DNA from: Cellvibrio fontiphilus_A
GTDB taxonomy: Bacteria; Pseudomonadota; Gammaproteobacteria; Pseudomonadales; Cellvibrionaceae
Direction of reading: 5' to 3'
NCBI RefSeq assembly: GCF_042646205.1
Contig: NZ_JBHRTF010000016.1
Location: 1 to 64,000 of the forward strand
Length of the DNA: 64,000 nt
A model generated the notes under the pieces. That model searched no databases. It was not told the origin of the DNA and worked only from the letters and a program-made list of their open reading frames with translations. This document shows positions 15,870 through 24,794 of the stretch, in pieces (within the stretch, counting starts at the first letter, position 1; each line of letters starts with the position of its first letter). The translations under genes and the position numbers were made by a program.

Positions 15870-16442
15870 GTGGCGTCACTGGTTTATATCCATGGGTTTT
15901 TAAGTTCTCCACTCTCTTTTAAGGCGCAGCAAACAGCCCAATGGCTCGCGCGCTACCATCCTGAAATCAATTTCTATTGTCCACAGCTGCCGCCTTACCC
16001 AGCCGAAACCCAAACTATACTGGAGGGATTAGTCGAGTCGCTTCTGCCTGGGCCAGTCTATTTAATGGGCAGTTCGCTGGGCGGATTTTGGGCAACCTGG
16101 CTCGCGGAAAAATATGATTTGCGCGCAGTCCTGATTAATCCGGCGGTGCGCCCGCAGGACTTTATGCCGGCCTATTTAGAGGTTGACCTGAAAAGTTATC
16201 ACACCGATCATAGCTACCGCCTAACGGTGCAGCATATCGATGAAATTATTGCGGTCGATGTGCAACCCACGCGCCTGACTAATTATTGGCTGTTGGTGCA
16301 AACGGGTGATGAAACGCTCGATTATCGCCAAGCGGTAAAAAAATATGCAGGCTGCAAACAAACTATCGAAGCAGGGGGCGATCATGCGTTCCAGGGTTTT
16401 GAGCGTTTTTTTGCAGATTGCCTAAGCTTCTTTAATCACTAG
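15870..16442 (+). CDS. yqiA: YqiA-type alpha/beta-hydrolase esterase
   Basis: A 190-residue small esterase of the UPF0227/YqiA family with an alpha/beta-hydrolase fold. YIHGFLSSPLSFKAQQT holds the oxyanion region, GSSLGGFWA the nucleophile elbow, LVQTGDETLDY the Asp and GGDHAFQGFERF the catalytic His. It starts with GTG five bases after the cpdA stop and is translationally linked to it. The physiological substrate is unknown; the E. coli protein acts on short acyl esters. Confidence 0.92.
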   Translation: MASLVYIHGFLSSPLSFKAQQTAQWLARYHPEINFYCPQLPPYPAETQTILEGLVESLLPGPVYLMGSSLGGFWATWLAEKYDLRAVLINPAVRPQDFMPAYLEVDLKSYHTDHSYRLTVQHIDEIIAVDVQPTRLTNYWLLVQTGDETLDYRQAVKKYAGCKQTIEAGGDHAFQGFERFFADCLSFFNH

Positions 16443-16496
16443 GCCTTTATTGCATGGCCCAGCCTTATTTAAACCATTCGGTAAATTGAAAATAAA

Positions 16497-18386
16497 ATGG
16501 CTAATTATTCCGCAGAAGATATTGAAGTACTCACGGGATTAGACCCGGTAAAAAAACGCCCCGGTATGTATACCGAAACGACGCGCCCAAATCACTTGGC
16601 GCAGGAAATTATCGACAACTCGGTGGATGAGGCACTCGCCGGCCACGCGAAAACCATTGATGTTATTTTGCATAAAGATCATTCCGTTACTGTCATTGAC
16701 GATGGCCGCGGCATGCCGGTGGATATTCACCCTGAACAGGGCAAACCCGGTGTAGAAGTTATTTTGTGTACGCTCCATGCCGGTGGGAAATTCTCCAATA
16801 AAAATTACCAATTCTCCGGTGGTTTGCACGGTGTGGGGGTGTCGGTAGTAAACGCGCTGTCGGAAAAATTAATTGTTACCGTCAAGCGCGATGGCAATGT
16901 TTACCAAATGGGTTTTGCCAATGGCGATAAAGCCAGTGACCTGGAAATTATCGACACCTGCCCCAAGCGTCAGACTGGCACCAGTGTTCATTTTTTACCA
17001 AACCCCAGCTATTTTGATTCACCCAAATTTTCCGTAACGCGCATGCGCCATGTGCTGCGTGCCAAGGCGGTGTTGTGCCCTGGTTTGACGGTGACCTTTC
17101 TCGATGAATCGACGGGCGAAAAAGATGTTTGGTATTACGAAGATGGTTTAAAAGATTACCTTGCCGGTGCCACCCAGGAATGGTTAACCCTGCCAGAGCA
17201 ACCTTTTGTGGGCGATTTCAGCGGTCAAACAGAAGCTGTGAGCTGGGCAGTGCAGTGGCTTATGGATGGCGGCGAATTGGTGCAGGAATCTTATGTGAAC
17301 CTGATTCCCACCGCGCAGGGCGGCACCCATGTGAATGGTTTGCGCACAGGTTTGTTGGATGCACTGCGCGATTACTGTGAGTTCCGCAATTTAATTCCGC
17401 GTGGCATCAAACTCGCGCCGGAAGATTTGTGGAATGCCTGTTGTTATGTGCTCTCCTACAAACACGCCGACCCACAATTTTCCGGCCAAACCAAAGAGCG
17501 TTTAACCTCGCGTGAAGCGGCGGCGTTTGTCTCCGGTATTGCGAAAGATGCGTTTGCACTGTGGCTCAATCAGCACACAGAAGATGGCGATAAACTTGCA
17601 GAGTTTTGTATTAGCAATGCGCAAAAACGTGTGCGCGCCAGTAAAAAAATTGAGCGCAAACGTGTGACCCAGGGCCCGGCGTTGCCAGGCAAATTAGCCG
17701 ACTGCTCCAGCGGCGACCCGGCTCGCAGTGAATTATTTTTGGTAGAGGGTGACTCGGCGGGTGGCTCAGCAAAACAAGCGCGCGACCGCGAATTCCAAGC
17801 CATCATGCCGCTGCGTGGAAAAATCCTGAATACTTGGGAAGTAGATTCCGGTGAGATTTTAGCGAGCCAGGAAGTGCACGATATTTCGGTCGCCATAGGT
17901 ATGGACCCCGGCAGTGAAGATCTGAGCGAGCTGCGCTATCACAAAATTTGTATTCTGGCGGATGCCGACTCGGACGGTTTGCACATTGCTACCTTGTTGT
18001 GTGCACTCTTTGTAAAACATTTTCCGGTTTTGGTTCGTCGTGGTCATGTTTTTGTGGCTATGCCGCCGCTTTATCGCATCGATATTGGCAAAGAAGTTTA
18101 TTACGCACTGGATGAAGGCGAAAAAAACGGCATTCTTAATCGCATTGCTGCAGAAAATAAAAAGGGCAAACCCAACGTTCAGCGTTTTAAAGGTTTGGGT
18201 GAGATGAACCCATTGCAGCTACGTGAAACTACCATGGCGCGCGATACCCGCCGCTTGGTACAGCTCACCATCGACGATGACGATGGCACGCATCAGGTAA
18301 TGGATATGATGTTGGCGAAAAAGCGTGCGGGTGACCGTAAAAACTGGCTGGAGGAAAAAGGTAACCTGGCAGAAATTTCGGTCTAA
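16497..18386 (+). CDS. parE: DNA topoisomerase IV subunit B
   Basis: A 629-residue ATPase subunit of topoisomerase IV, which decatenates daughter chromosomes. It has a GHKL ATPase domain (EIIDNSVDEALAG, DDGRGMPVDIH, GGLHGVGVSVVNALS), a transducer domain, and a TOPRIM domain with VEGDSAGGSA and ADADSDGLHI. Its C-terminus FKGLGEMNPLQLRETTM matches ParE/GyrB. The ParE length and the nudF-cpdA-yqiA context identify it as ParE rather than GyrB. parC does not follow; a lipase gene does. Confidence 0.97.
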   Translation: MANYSAEDIEVLTGLDPVKKRPGMYTETTRPNHLAQEIIDNSVDEALAGHAKTIDVILHKDHSVTVIDDGRGMPVDIHPEQGKPGVEVILCTLHAGGKFSNKNYQFSGGLHGVGVSVVNALSEKLIVTVKRDGNVYQMGFANGDKASDLEIIDTCPKRQTGTSVHFLPNPSYFDSPKFSVTRMRHVLRAKAVLCPGLTVTFLDESTGEKDVWYYEDGLKDYLAGATQEWLTLPEQPFVGDFSGQTEAVSWAVQWLMDGGELVQESYVNLIPTAQGGTHVNGLRTGLLDALRDYCEFRNLIPRGIKLAPEDLWNACCYVLSYKHADPQFSGQTKERLTSREAAAFVSGIAKDAFALWLNQHTEDGDKLAEFCISNAQKRVRASKKIERKRVTQGPALPGKLADCSSGDPARSELFLVEGDSAGGSAKQARDREFQAIMPLRGKILNTWEVDSGEILASQEVHDISVAIGMDPGSEDLSELRYHKICILADADSDGLHIATLLCALFVKHFPVLVRRGHVFVAMPPLYRIDIGKEVYYALDEGEKNGILNRIAAENKKGKPNVQRFKGLGEMNPLQLRETTMARDTRRLVQLTIDDDDGTHQVMDMMLAKKRAGDRKNWLEEKGNLAEISV

Positions 18387-18734
18387 TCTGGATAATAAGA
18401 AAGTGCGTTTACCGGCTAGTCATCGTTCGAGCGGGCAGTTGCGCAGGGTGATTGCCTGTTCCTCCGCCAATAAGCTTCCCATGTTACAGGTAAGGTGTGC
18501 TGATTATTTAATTACGACTTGTTCATTACGCATTAGCCACCTTGGGGATAGATAACCCCAAAACTTCAGGTTGGAAGAATATTGGTTGCCAGTAGCCAAT
18601 CGTGCTTAAACGGTTTATGAATTTGATCACAGGGATGATGCGCTTGTAACGTCTTGTAATTGACAGGCTCGCAGCTTCAAAAAATAGGTCTAGACTTGAG
18701 TGGTAGCACTAACCGTCTTGCTCAGGGATCTACT
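18387..18734. other. 348-bp intergenic region, parE to lipase
   Basis: It holds no reading frame I can support. A short hairpin TTGGGG/CCCCAA is at 18542-18561 without a T run. A CRP-type site is at 18616-18631. The promoter of the lipase gene presumably lies between 18632 and 18730. Confidence 0.5.
18616..18631. promoter_or_regulatory. CRP/Vfr-like binding site upstream of lipase gene
   Basis: TATGAATTTGATCACA fits TGTGA-N6-TCACA with 9 of 10 half-site positions and the right spacing, about 104 bases before the lipase start, a usual activator distance. Confidence 0.5.
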
Positions 18735-21080
18735 ATGAAGAATAAATCGCATCTGTTCCTGCTGTCTACGCTCGTTTTATCCACTGTTACTCTCCAGGGC
18801 TGTGGGGGAAGTGATACTGAAAAGGCACCGCCGCCGAGCGGCCCTGAAGCCTATTCAGTCGGTACTCATCCACGTTTTGATCCTATTATTTCGGACTTAC
18901 CCTTCAATACCGATCTCATATTCGCCGCTGCCGCGACCACCGATGGTACGGCGAATTTAGGCGCACCCACTGATCCTGTGCGCGCAACGGTAAACCAGTT
19001 GGACGGTTTTTCCACATCTGCCTTTTTTGATATTTTGATCAGTGGTGGTGTAAACCCCGCGAGTGCGGTGGCGTCCCAAACGGTATTTTTGATTGAGCTT
19101 AGTGCCACTGGTGATGCGCTGAATCCGGCCAACATCACAGGAATTACGGGTTTAGCCGACTACGATGTGCAGGTACTGTCCTTGGATGGTGGCACCAACA
19201 ACACACTGCGCATCAGACCGCTCAAGCCCTTAAAACCTAAAACCAAATATTTGGTCGCTTTGACCAATGACTTGCGCGATAGCAGTAATGCGCCGCTTAC
19301 CCGCTCCTGGACCTACAACGCCCTGCGCGACCCCAACTACACCACCCTAGAAGCCTTGGTGCCTGTTCGCAACGCTATTGTTGGTTGGGAGACATTGGCG
19401 AGTGGCTTCCTGGCCGCTGCTAGCGGTGGCGCGCTTAGTCCAGCGGCCGCTAAAGACAAACTGGTACTGACCTACACCTTCACCACCACCGACCCAACGG
19501 CACCGATGGTTGCTATGGCAGCGCCACGTGCGGCTATTGCTGGTTTGCAAATCAGTGCTGGTGTACCTCCTGCTACCGCCGTGGCCAATGTGTCGCAGCT
19601 GGACTCCTTGGGGTTGTTGTCCACACCCAAGGCGCGCAGTTTGGGTGTCTCGGCGTTAACGGGGATAGATTTCAATACCTTTAGCGCTCAACTCGCGGCG
19701 AATGTGGGCAAGCTGTATACCGGCTATATCAAGCTGCCGTATTACCAGACCTCTGCTGAAGGTTTAGCCTTTGGTGAATACCTGGAGCGCAGCTGGAAAC
19801 CGGATTTAACCCTCGCAAGTGCTTTGGGTGTGACTGTGCCTATGGATGTGGATGGCAGTTACAACGTCACCTACCGCTATCCTTTTGCGGCGAAAACCAG
19901 TGACCAGTCAGTGCCGCTACAAGTCACCATGCCGCAAGACAGCTGGGTTCCCGGTTATGCGGGTGCCGCTAACTGCGGGCAGATTTACGCCGCCACCGGC
20001 TACCCCACGGTGATTTATGTACACGGTATTACCAGTGATCGCGCGTCGGTGCTGGCGCTCGGCCACACCCTGGCCAGCCGCTGCATCGCCACCGTCGCGA
20101 TTGATTTACCCCTGCATGGCGTACCGGCCAACAGTGCGCTTGTTAATGTGCTGAACGTGGAGCGAAGCCAAGCGATTCCGTTTGGTGCGCTTTATGGCAG
20201 CAATGCTCCCAAAGAGCGTCACTTCAATGTCGCCGGTTCTGGTGGCGCACCAGCGCCAATGAATTTTGAAACCCCCGGTGCAACCGATGGTTCCGGTGCA
20301 CAATTCATTAACCTCGGTTACCTCACCAATACCCGCGACAACAATCGCCAAGCGGTGATGGATTTGTTGAACCTCAATGCCAGCCTCAGCAATCTGAATG
20401 ATGAAATGCGCGAAAGCCTGACTACCGGGTTGGATGTGAACCGTGTTTATGTGGTTGGTGCTTCGCTGGGCGGTATTTTGGGCAGTGTGTTCACCACGGT
20501 GAACCAGTTGGCCATAGCCGGCGATGCGCAAGTGGGCCTGACGGCGAACCTCAACCCCATCAGAGGCCTTATCACCAGTGGTGCCGGCACACAGGTGGCG
20601 CAAATTCTGGTGAACTCAGCCACCTTTGCACCGGTTATCAACGGTGGTTTAGGCGCGAGCGGGGTGATGGTGGGCACCACCAATTACGAGCGCTTTATGT
20701 ATGCCGCACAAAGCGCAGTGGATACCGGTGACCCGGTTAACTACATGCGAACCCTGGCACGCTTGGGAGTGCCGGTGTTGGTGCAGCAGATTAATAATGA
20801 TGCGGTCATTCCCAATAGTGCCAGCGTTGCGCCCTTGGCTGGAACCCAGGCAATGGCATCGCTGCTGGGCACTACCCAGCTGGGGCTTGGGGCAACCCAG
20901 TTAGGCCGGGGTTATGTAAAACACACGGCGGGCGGCCATTCATCTTTGCTGCGACCTGAAGGTGGAGCGCCACAGGTGACCGCTGAGTTGCAAACCCAAG
21001 TGGTAACTTTTGTATTGAACAATGGCAATGTTTCTGTGGGTGGTGGTGCGCCGGGCAATATTGAATTGCCCGCTAATTAA
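18735..21080 (+). CDS. Lipoprotein lipase, VolA / Pla-1-cef family
   Basis: A 781-residue exported lipoprotein. A type II signal peptide ends in the lipobox LQGC (Cys near 24), followed by GGSDTEKAPPP. The N-terminal half fits the bacterial virulence-factor lipase N-terminal domain, with an Ig-like KPLKPKTKYLVAL segment. The C-terminal half is an alpha/beta hydrolase, with VIYVHGITSDR as the oxyanion region, the GASLGG nucleophile elbow around Ser577 and His in the closing HTAGGHSSLLRP. The family releases fatty acids from phospholipids at the cell surface. The ATG at 18735 follows AGGGA; the open frame upstream lacks a signal. The gene stands alone between a CRP-like site and a terminator. 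Confidence 0.9.
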   Translation: MKNKSHLFLLSTLVLSTVTLQGCGGSDTEKAPPPSGPEAYSVGTHPRFDPIISDLPFNTDLIFAAAATTDGTANLGAPTDPVRATVNQLDGFSTSAFFDILISGGVNPASAVASQTVFLIELSATGDALNPANITGITGLADYDVQVLSLDGGTNNTLRIRPLKPLKPKTKYLVALTNDLRDSSNAPLTRSWTYNALRDPNYTTLEALVPVRNAIVGWETLASGFLAAASGGALSPAAAKDKLVLTYTFTTTDPTAPMVAMAAPRAAIAGLQISAGVPPATAVANVSQLDSLGLLSTPKARSLGVSALTGIDFNTFSAQLAANVGKLYTGYIKLPYYQTSAEGLAFGEYLERSWKPDLTLASALGVTVPMDVDGSYNVTYRYPFAAKTSDQSVPLQVTMPQDSWVPGYAGAANCGQIYAATGYPTVIYVHGITSDRASVLALGHTLASRCIATVAIDLPLHGVPANSALVNVLNVERSQAIPFGALYGSNAPKERHFNVAGSGGAPAPMNFETPGATDGSGAQFINLGYLTNTRDNNRQAVMDLLNLNASLSNLNDEMRESLTTGLDVNRVYVVGASLGGILGSVFTTVNQLAIAGDAQVGLTANLNPIRGLITSGAGTQVAQILVNSATFAPVINGGLGASGVMVGTTNYERFMYAAQSAVDTGDPVNYMRTLARLGVPVLVQQINNDAVIPNSASVAPLAGTQAMASLLGTTQLGLGATQLGRGYVKHTAGGHSSLLRPEGGAPQVTAELQTQVVTFVLNNGNVSVGGGAPGNIELPAN

Positions 21081-21123
21081 ACCAGTGCGGTTCAAGTTAA
21101 TTTTCTTTTTATCTGTTTGATTG

Positions 21124-21153
21124 TAAACCCCGGCATGCCGGGGTTTATTTTTT
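21124..21153 (+). terminator. Terminator after the lipase gene
   Basis: TAAACCCCGGCA / TGCCGGGGTTTA is a perfect 24-bp palindrome, followed by a T-rich tail. Confidence 0.9.
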
Positions 21154-21311
21154 CCCGACCTGTTTAAGCACAGGGTGTTTATGAATCTGGTTTAACCCAT
21201 TCATTGATTAGCTTTATAAAAGTGGCGCACTAACTGCTACACGATAGGAGTGGCAATTTCAGGTAAACTGCCGGCCTTTTTGCTGCCTCGTTCTATTGAT
21301 GAGTAACTCTT

Positions 21312-22232
21312 ATGACACCACGCAATTATCTTTACCTGCTAGAAAAATACGACGAATACCAAGCGCAAATTGAACGTCTATTGGAATCTATTGTGACGTC
21401 GCTGGCGCCAGCAAAAATGGATACATCCCACGAGCATTTAAATTCTGTAGTAAAGCGTCTGCATGAATCCTATCCCTTTGTTGAGCTGCTCTATTGCATT
21501 GATGACAAAGGCGTACAAATTACTGAATCTGCCGCGTCTCCCACAGTGCCAGATCCAAAACGGCGCGAGCCGGGTTTGGGTTCAAACCGCAGCAATCGGG
21601 TGTATTACACCCGTGCCAGTGAAAACGTAGCAGCCGCCACAGTTACCCAGCCCTACCTTTCCAGCGCTACTCATCAATTGGCAATTTCAGCGGTGCAGCG
21701 TTTTACCGATAACAAGGGTGAAACCTGTTATTTGGTGATTAATTTTAATTTGGAAAAACTCATCACTTTTTTAAATGGCGATAGCTTGCGCCGTGTGGTG
21801 CACCCGTTTTTTCAAGTAGTCTACGGCATCATCGGTGTGATGTTGGTGCTGGTCTCGGCGCTGTTGTTGTTCTCGGCGGGCAGTTCCCTGTTTGATATGG
21901 TCTATGAGCACACTAATACCGCAACTCAGGCGTTCCAGTCGGTGATTTTAGTGACCCTGGGCTTGGCGATTTTTGATTTGGGCAAAACGATTTTGGAAGA
22001 AGAGGTGTTACTGCACAAAGACATCCATCACACAGGTTCAACCCGTCGCACTATCAGCCGGTTTATGTCGGCGATTGTGATTGCCGTGTCCATTGAATCC
22101 CTGTTGCTGATGTTCAAATCGCTGCTGGGCGATGCAACCCATCTCAACTCCGCCGTCTTTATGTTGGTGGCTGCAGTGGCGTTATTAGTCGGCTTGGGCG
22201 CCTACCTGCGCCTCACCAAAGATCAGGAATAA
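21312..22232 (+). CDS. PDC-sensor-like membrane protein
   Basis: A 306-residue protein with a soluble N-terminal half (about 1-160) resembling a PDC/Cache sensor (HESYPFVELLYCIDDKGVQIT, VYYTRASE…VTQPYLSSATHQLAISAVQRF). It is followed by four hydrophobic segments (about 165-190, 213-233, 252-275 and 280-302). No output domain (kinase, GGDEF or MCP) is present, so any signal must be passed to a partner or act on the membrane segments. Unlike typical Cache receptors there is no N-terminal transmembrane helix. It lies directly upstream of radA, with a palindromic repeat between them. The function is unknown. Confidence 0.75.
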   Translation: MTPRNYLYLLEKYDEYQAQIERLLESIVTSLAPAKMDTSHEHLNSVVKRLHESYPFVELLYCIDDKGVQITESAASPTVPDPKRREPGLGSNRSNRVYYTRASENVAAATVTQPYLSSATHQLAISAVQRFTDNKGETCYLVINFNLEKLITFLNGDSLRRVVHPFFQVVYGIIGVMLVLVSALLLFSAGSSLFDMVYEHTNTATQAFQSVILVTLGLAIFDLGKTILEEEVLLHKDIHHTGSTRRTISRFMSAIVIAVSIESLLLMFKSLLGDATHLNSAVFMLVAAVALLVGLGAYLRLTKDQE

Positions 22233-22243
22233 TTCCCCAACGG

Positions 22244-22322
22244 AACCCCTCCCTGACCCTCCCCTTCAAAAGGAGAGGGAATCCAACTCCTCCCCCTGAC
22301 AAGGGGAGGCTGGGAGGGGGTT
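22244..22322. repeat. GC-rich palindromic interspersed repeat, copy B (inverted)
   Basis: AACCCCTCCCTGACCCTCCC at the left end and GGGAGGCTGGGAGGGGGTT at the right end are inverted. The reverse complement aligns with copies at 13446 and 42696 but has a shorter middle. It starts 12 bases after the PDC-sensor stop codon. Confidence 0.82.
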
Positions 22323-22370
22323 AACTCCACCTTGATGAGGGGAGGAGGGCAACTCAGGCAGGAAATACTT

Positions 22371-23741
22371 ATGTCCACCAAAAACAAAAGCGCGTTTGTC
22401 TGCAATGAATGCGGCTCCGATTACAAAAAATGGCAAGGGCAGTGTACCGACTGCGGTGCATGGAACAGTTTGAGTGAAGTTCGCTTGGGGCCAACCCCCG
22501 CTAATCGTGCGGCAAAATTTGAAGGTTATGCCGGCGGTGCCTCGGGCAACAAAATCCAAACCCTCGCAGAAATTGCACTCAACGAAGTGCCACGTTTTAG
22601 CAGTGGTACGGGTGAGTTTGATCGCGTGCTCGGCGGTGGTTTTGTTCCCGGCTCTGTGGTGTTAATTGGCGGCAACCCCGGCGCCGGTAAATCCACCTTG
22701 CTGCTGCAAACCCTGTGCAATTTGGCGCGTACTATGCCGGCCTTGTACATCACGGGTGAAGAATCCCTGCAACAGGTGGCGATGCGCGCCCAGCGGCTGG
22801 GGCTACCGACCGATCAACTGCAAATGCTCAGTGAAACCAGCGTGGAAGCCATTTGCGCCATCGCCCAACAAGTCACACCCAAAGTCATGGTGATCGACTC
22901 GATTCAGGTGATGCACATGGAGGATATTGCTTCCGCGCCCGGTTCCGTGTCACAGGTGCGCGAGAGCGCTGCCTACCTCACGCGCTTTGCCAAACAAACT
23001 GGCACCGTATTAATTCTGGTGGGCCATGTCACTAAAGACGGTTCGCTCGCCGGCCCCAAGGTGCTGGAGCACATGATCGACTGTTCCATCTTGTTGGAGG
23101 GCGATAACGATTCGCGCTTTCGCACCCTGCGCGGCAATAAAAACCGCTTTGGTGCAGTTAACGAGCTGGGGGTATTTGCCATGACCGAGCAGGGTATGCG
23201 CGAAGTGAGCAACCCCTCGGCGATATTTTTACAGCGCGCCGAAGATGCCGCTTCCGGCTCGGTGGTGATGGTGATGTGGGAGGGCACACGCCCGCTCTTG
23301 ATAGAAATTCAAGCGCTGGTGGACGACAGTCACCTGGGTAACCCGCGTCGTGTTGCCGTGGGTATGGATCAGAATCGCCTGGCTATGTTACTTGCGGTAT
23401 TGCACCGTCACGGTGGCATTATGGTGGGCGATCAGGACGTGTTTGTGAACGTGGTTGGCGGTGTGAAAGTCATGGAAACCAGCGCCGATTTGGCGCTGCT
23501 ACTGGCGGTGGTGTCCAGCTTTCGCGACAAGGTATTACCGCAGGATTTAATTGTATTTGGCGAAGTGGGTTTGTCCGGCGAAATTCGCCCGGTGCCCAGC
23601 GGTCATGAGCGCTTGCGCGAGGCCGCCAAACACGGGTTTAAGCGCGCCATAGTGCCTTTTGCCAATGCCCCGCGCGACAAACAGTTGGGTATAGAAGTGG
23701 TTGCGGTTAAAAATTTACAGGAAGCCCTCAACGCGCTCTAA
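22371..23741 (+). CDS. radA: DNA repair protein RadA (Sms)
   Basis: A 456-residue RecA-like branch-migration ATPase that processes recombination intermediates. It has a C4 zinc finger (Cys11, Cys14, Cys25, Cys28), Walker A GGNPGAGKST, Walker B VMVIDSIQ, and the RadA-specific motif NKNRFGAVNELGVFAM. It ends with a Lon-like C-terminal domain (ADLALLLAVVSSFRDKVLP, FGEVGLSGEIRPV). The open frame begins 13 codons earlier inside the repeat, but the ATG at 22371 follows CAGGAAA and gives the usual N-terminus. It faces a PilZ gene. Confidence 0.97.
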   Translation: MSTKNKSAFVCNECGSDYKKWQGQCTDCGAWNSLSEVRLGPTPANRAAKFEGYAGGASGNKIQTLAEIALNEVPRFSSGTGEFDRVLGGGFVPGSVVLIGGNPGAGKSTLLLQTLCNLARTMPALYITGEESLQQVAMRAQRLGLPTDQLQMLSETSVEAICAIAQQVTPKVMVIDSIQVMHMEDIASAPGSVSQVRESAAYLTRFAKQTGTVLILVGHVTKDGSLAGPKVLEHMIDCSILLEGDNDSRFRTLRGNKNRFGAVNELGVFAMTEQGMREVSNPSAIFLQRAEDAASGSVVMVMWEGTRPLLIEIQALVDDSHLGNPRRVAVGMDQNRLAMLLAVLHRHGGIMVGDQDVFVNVVGGVKVMETSADLALLLAVVSSFRDKVLPQDLIVFGEVGLSGEIRPVPSGHERLREAAKHGFKRAIVPFANAPRDKQLGIEVVAVKNLQEALNAL

Positions 23742-23817
23742 CCACCAACAAGGGCTGTTTGGCAGCTAGTGATTTTGAGGGACTTGGTTGTGCTGGGGGG
23801 ATTTGCCTGCGCTATCC

Positions 23818-24186
23818 CTATTGGTTTTCAACCAGCATCAACAACTCATACAGCAGGGTTTTATCTACCGGTGTATCCGGCTGGAACTCAAAGCCCAGAA
23901 TATGTTCGCGCACATGGACAATGCGCCCGTGTATATCCAGGCGTTTTTTGTTGGATGCCACCAGGTTTAGATTTTCCACATCGACATGCACGCGCAGCGC
24001 ATCTCCCTTTTGCAATAAATGCTCATCCAACAGCGCAAGGCGTGCACCATTTTCAGATAGATCCAGTACATGGGCTTCCCAGGTTTTGGTGGAATATTGC
24101 AGCTCGGCGTAAGCGCGCAGCGGGAAACGCGGATGGCGGCGTTTATCCTCTGGCATGGTGTTGTCTTGATTCACATCATTGCTCAT
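23818..24186 (-). CDS. PilZ domain protein
   Basis: A 122-residue single-domain PilZ protein, a c-di-GMP receptor. It has the RxxxR motif in RRHPR (16-20) and the D/NxSxxG motif DLSENG (42-47), so c-di-GMP binding is likely. It is convergent with radA, an arrangement also seen in Pseudomonas. A second PilZ gene lies 43 bases upstream on the same strand. Confidence 0.92.
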   Translation of the reverse strand: MSNDVNQDNTMPEDKRRHPRFPLRAYAELQYSTKTWEAHVLDLSENGARLALLDEHLLQKGDALRVHVDVENLNLVASNKKRLDIHGRIVHVREHILGFEFQPDTPVDKTLLYELLMLVENQ

Positions 24187-24228
24187 GGTGGGGTTCCTTC
24201 AAGTCAAAGTAGAGGGTGACAGTGGGAA

Positions 24229-24633
24229 TTAATAATCGCTAATTAATTCCGATAGCTCGCGCTCTGCAGCCGCGGCGTCACCCAAATTCAGTTCGATCAG
24301 ACGGCGCAGGTGGCTAACGCTGTCGATATCAATCGAACTGCAGACTAACCCTGTCTGCTGATGATGTTGATGCGCTACTGTGACCGACATGGCGATGCAG
24401 GTATTGTCGGACAGTAAAATTTTCACTAGAACCGGATCTTTGACAGAAACTTCAGGCGGTAGTTTTTGTTGCAATAACAAACCTTTGAGCGAGATATCCA
24501 ACAAGCTGGCGCGCCAATGGAATTCCCCCTGTGCTAATTCAACATGGGCATCAAATAAAATTCGACTAAATTTGCGGCGCTCACTGGCAGACGCGCCACT
24601 GGAGGACGAAGAGGTGGTGTTGGTGTCGGACAT
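24229..24633 (-). CDS. PilZ domain protein (second)
   Basis: A 134-residue protein with a low-complexity Ser/Thr-rich N-terminus (about 5-17), then RRKFSR (19-24) and DISLKG (46-51), which satisfy the two PilZ c-di-GMP motifs. The C-terminus adds a helical extension (RRLIELNLGDAAAAERELSELI). It resembles the PilZ proteins often annotated next to LPS or cyclic-di-GMP genes (cyclic diguanosine monophosphate-binding protein type). It is probably co-transcribed with the downstream PilZ gene. Confidence 0.9.
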   Translation of the reverse strand: MSDTNTTSSSSSGASASERRKFSRILFDAHVELAQGEFHWRASLLDISLKGLLLQQKLPPEVSVKDPVLVKILLSDNTCIAMSVTVAHQHHQQTGLVCSSIDIDSVSHLRRLIELNLGDAAAAERELSELISDY

Positions 24634-24748
24634 AAATACTCATATTTCAATGCGTGGACATGCCCTAGAGTTTAGCTGCCAACGGCCAAATCGCCATTTT
24701 TTGGCTGGCTCAATTGTTAATTTCTGTACTCACTTGTGGCGCCCCACC

Positions 24749-24754
24749 TATAAT
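24749..24754 (+). promoter_or_regulatory. Candidate -10 box for mak operon
   Basis: A perfect TATAAT lies 40 bases before the mak start. No good -35 hexamer is at the proper distance, so this is a weak call. Confidence 0.35.
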
Positions 24755-24794
24755 TTCGACACTCTTGATGAACACCGGCTAACGGATTGATTTT

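Noticed and set aside
22266..22559. ORF reading through repeat copy B against radA
   Set aside because: Shadow of the palindromic element and radA start.
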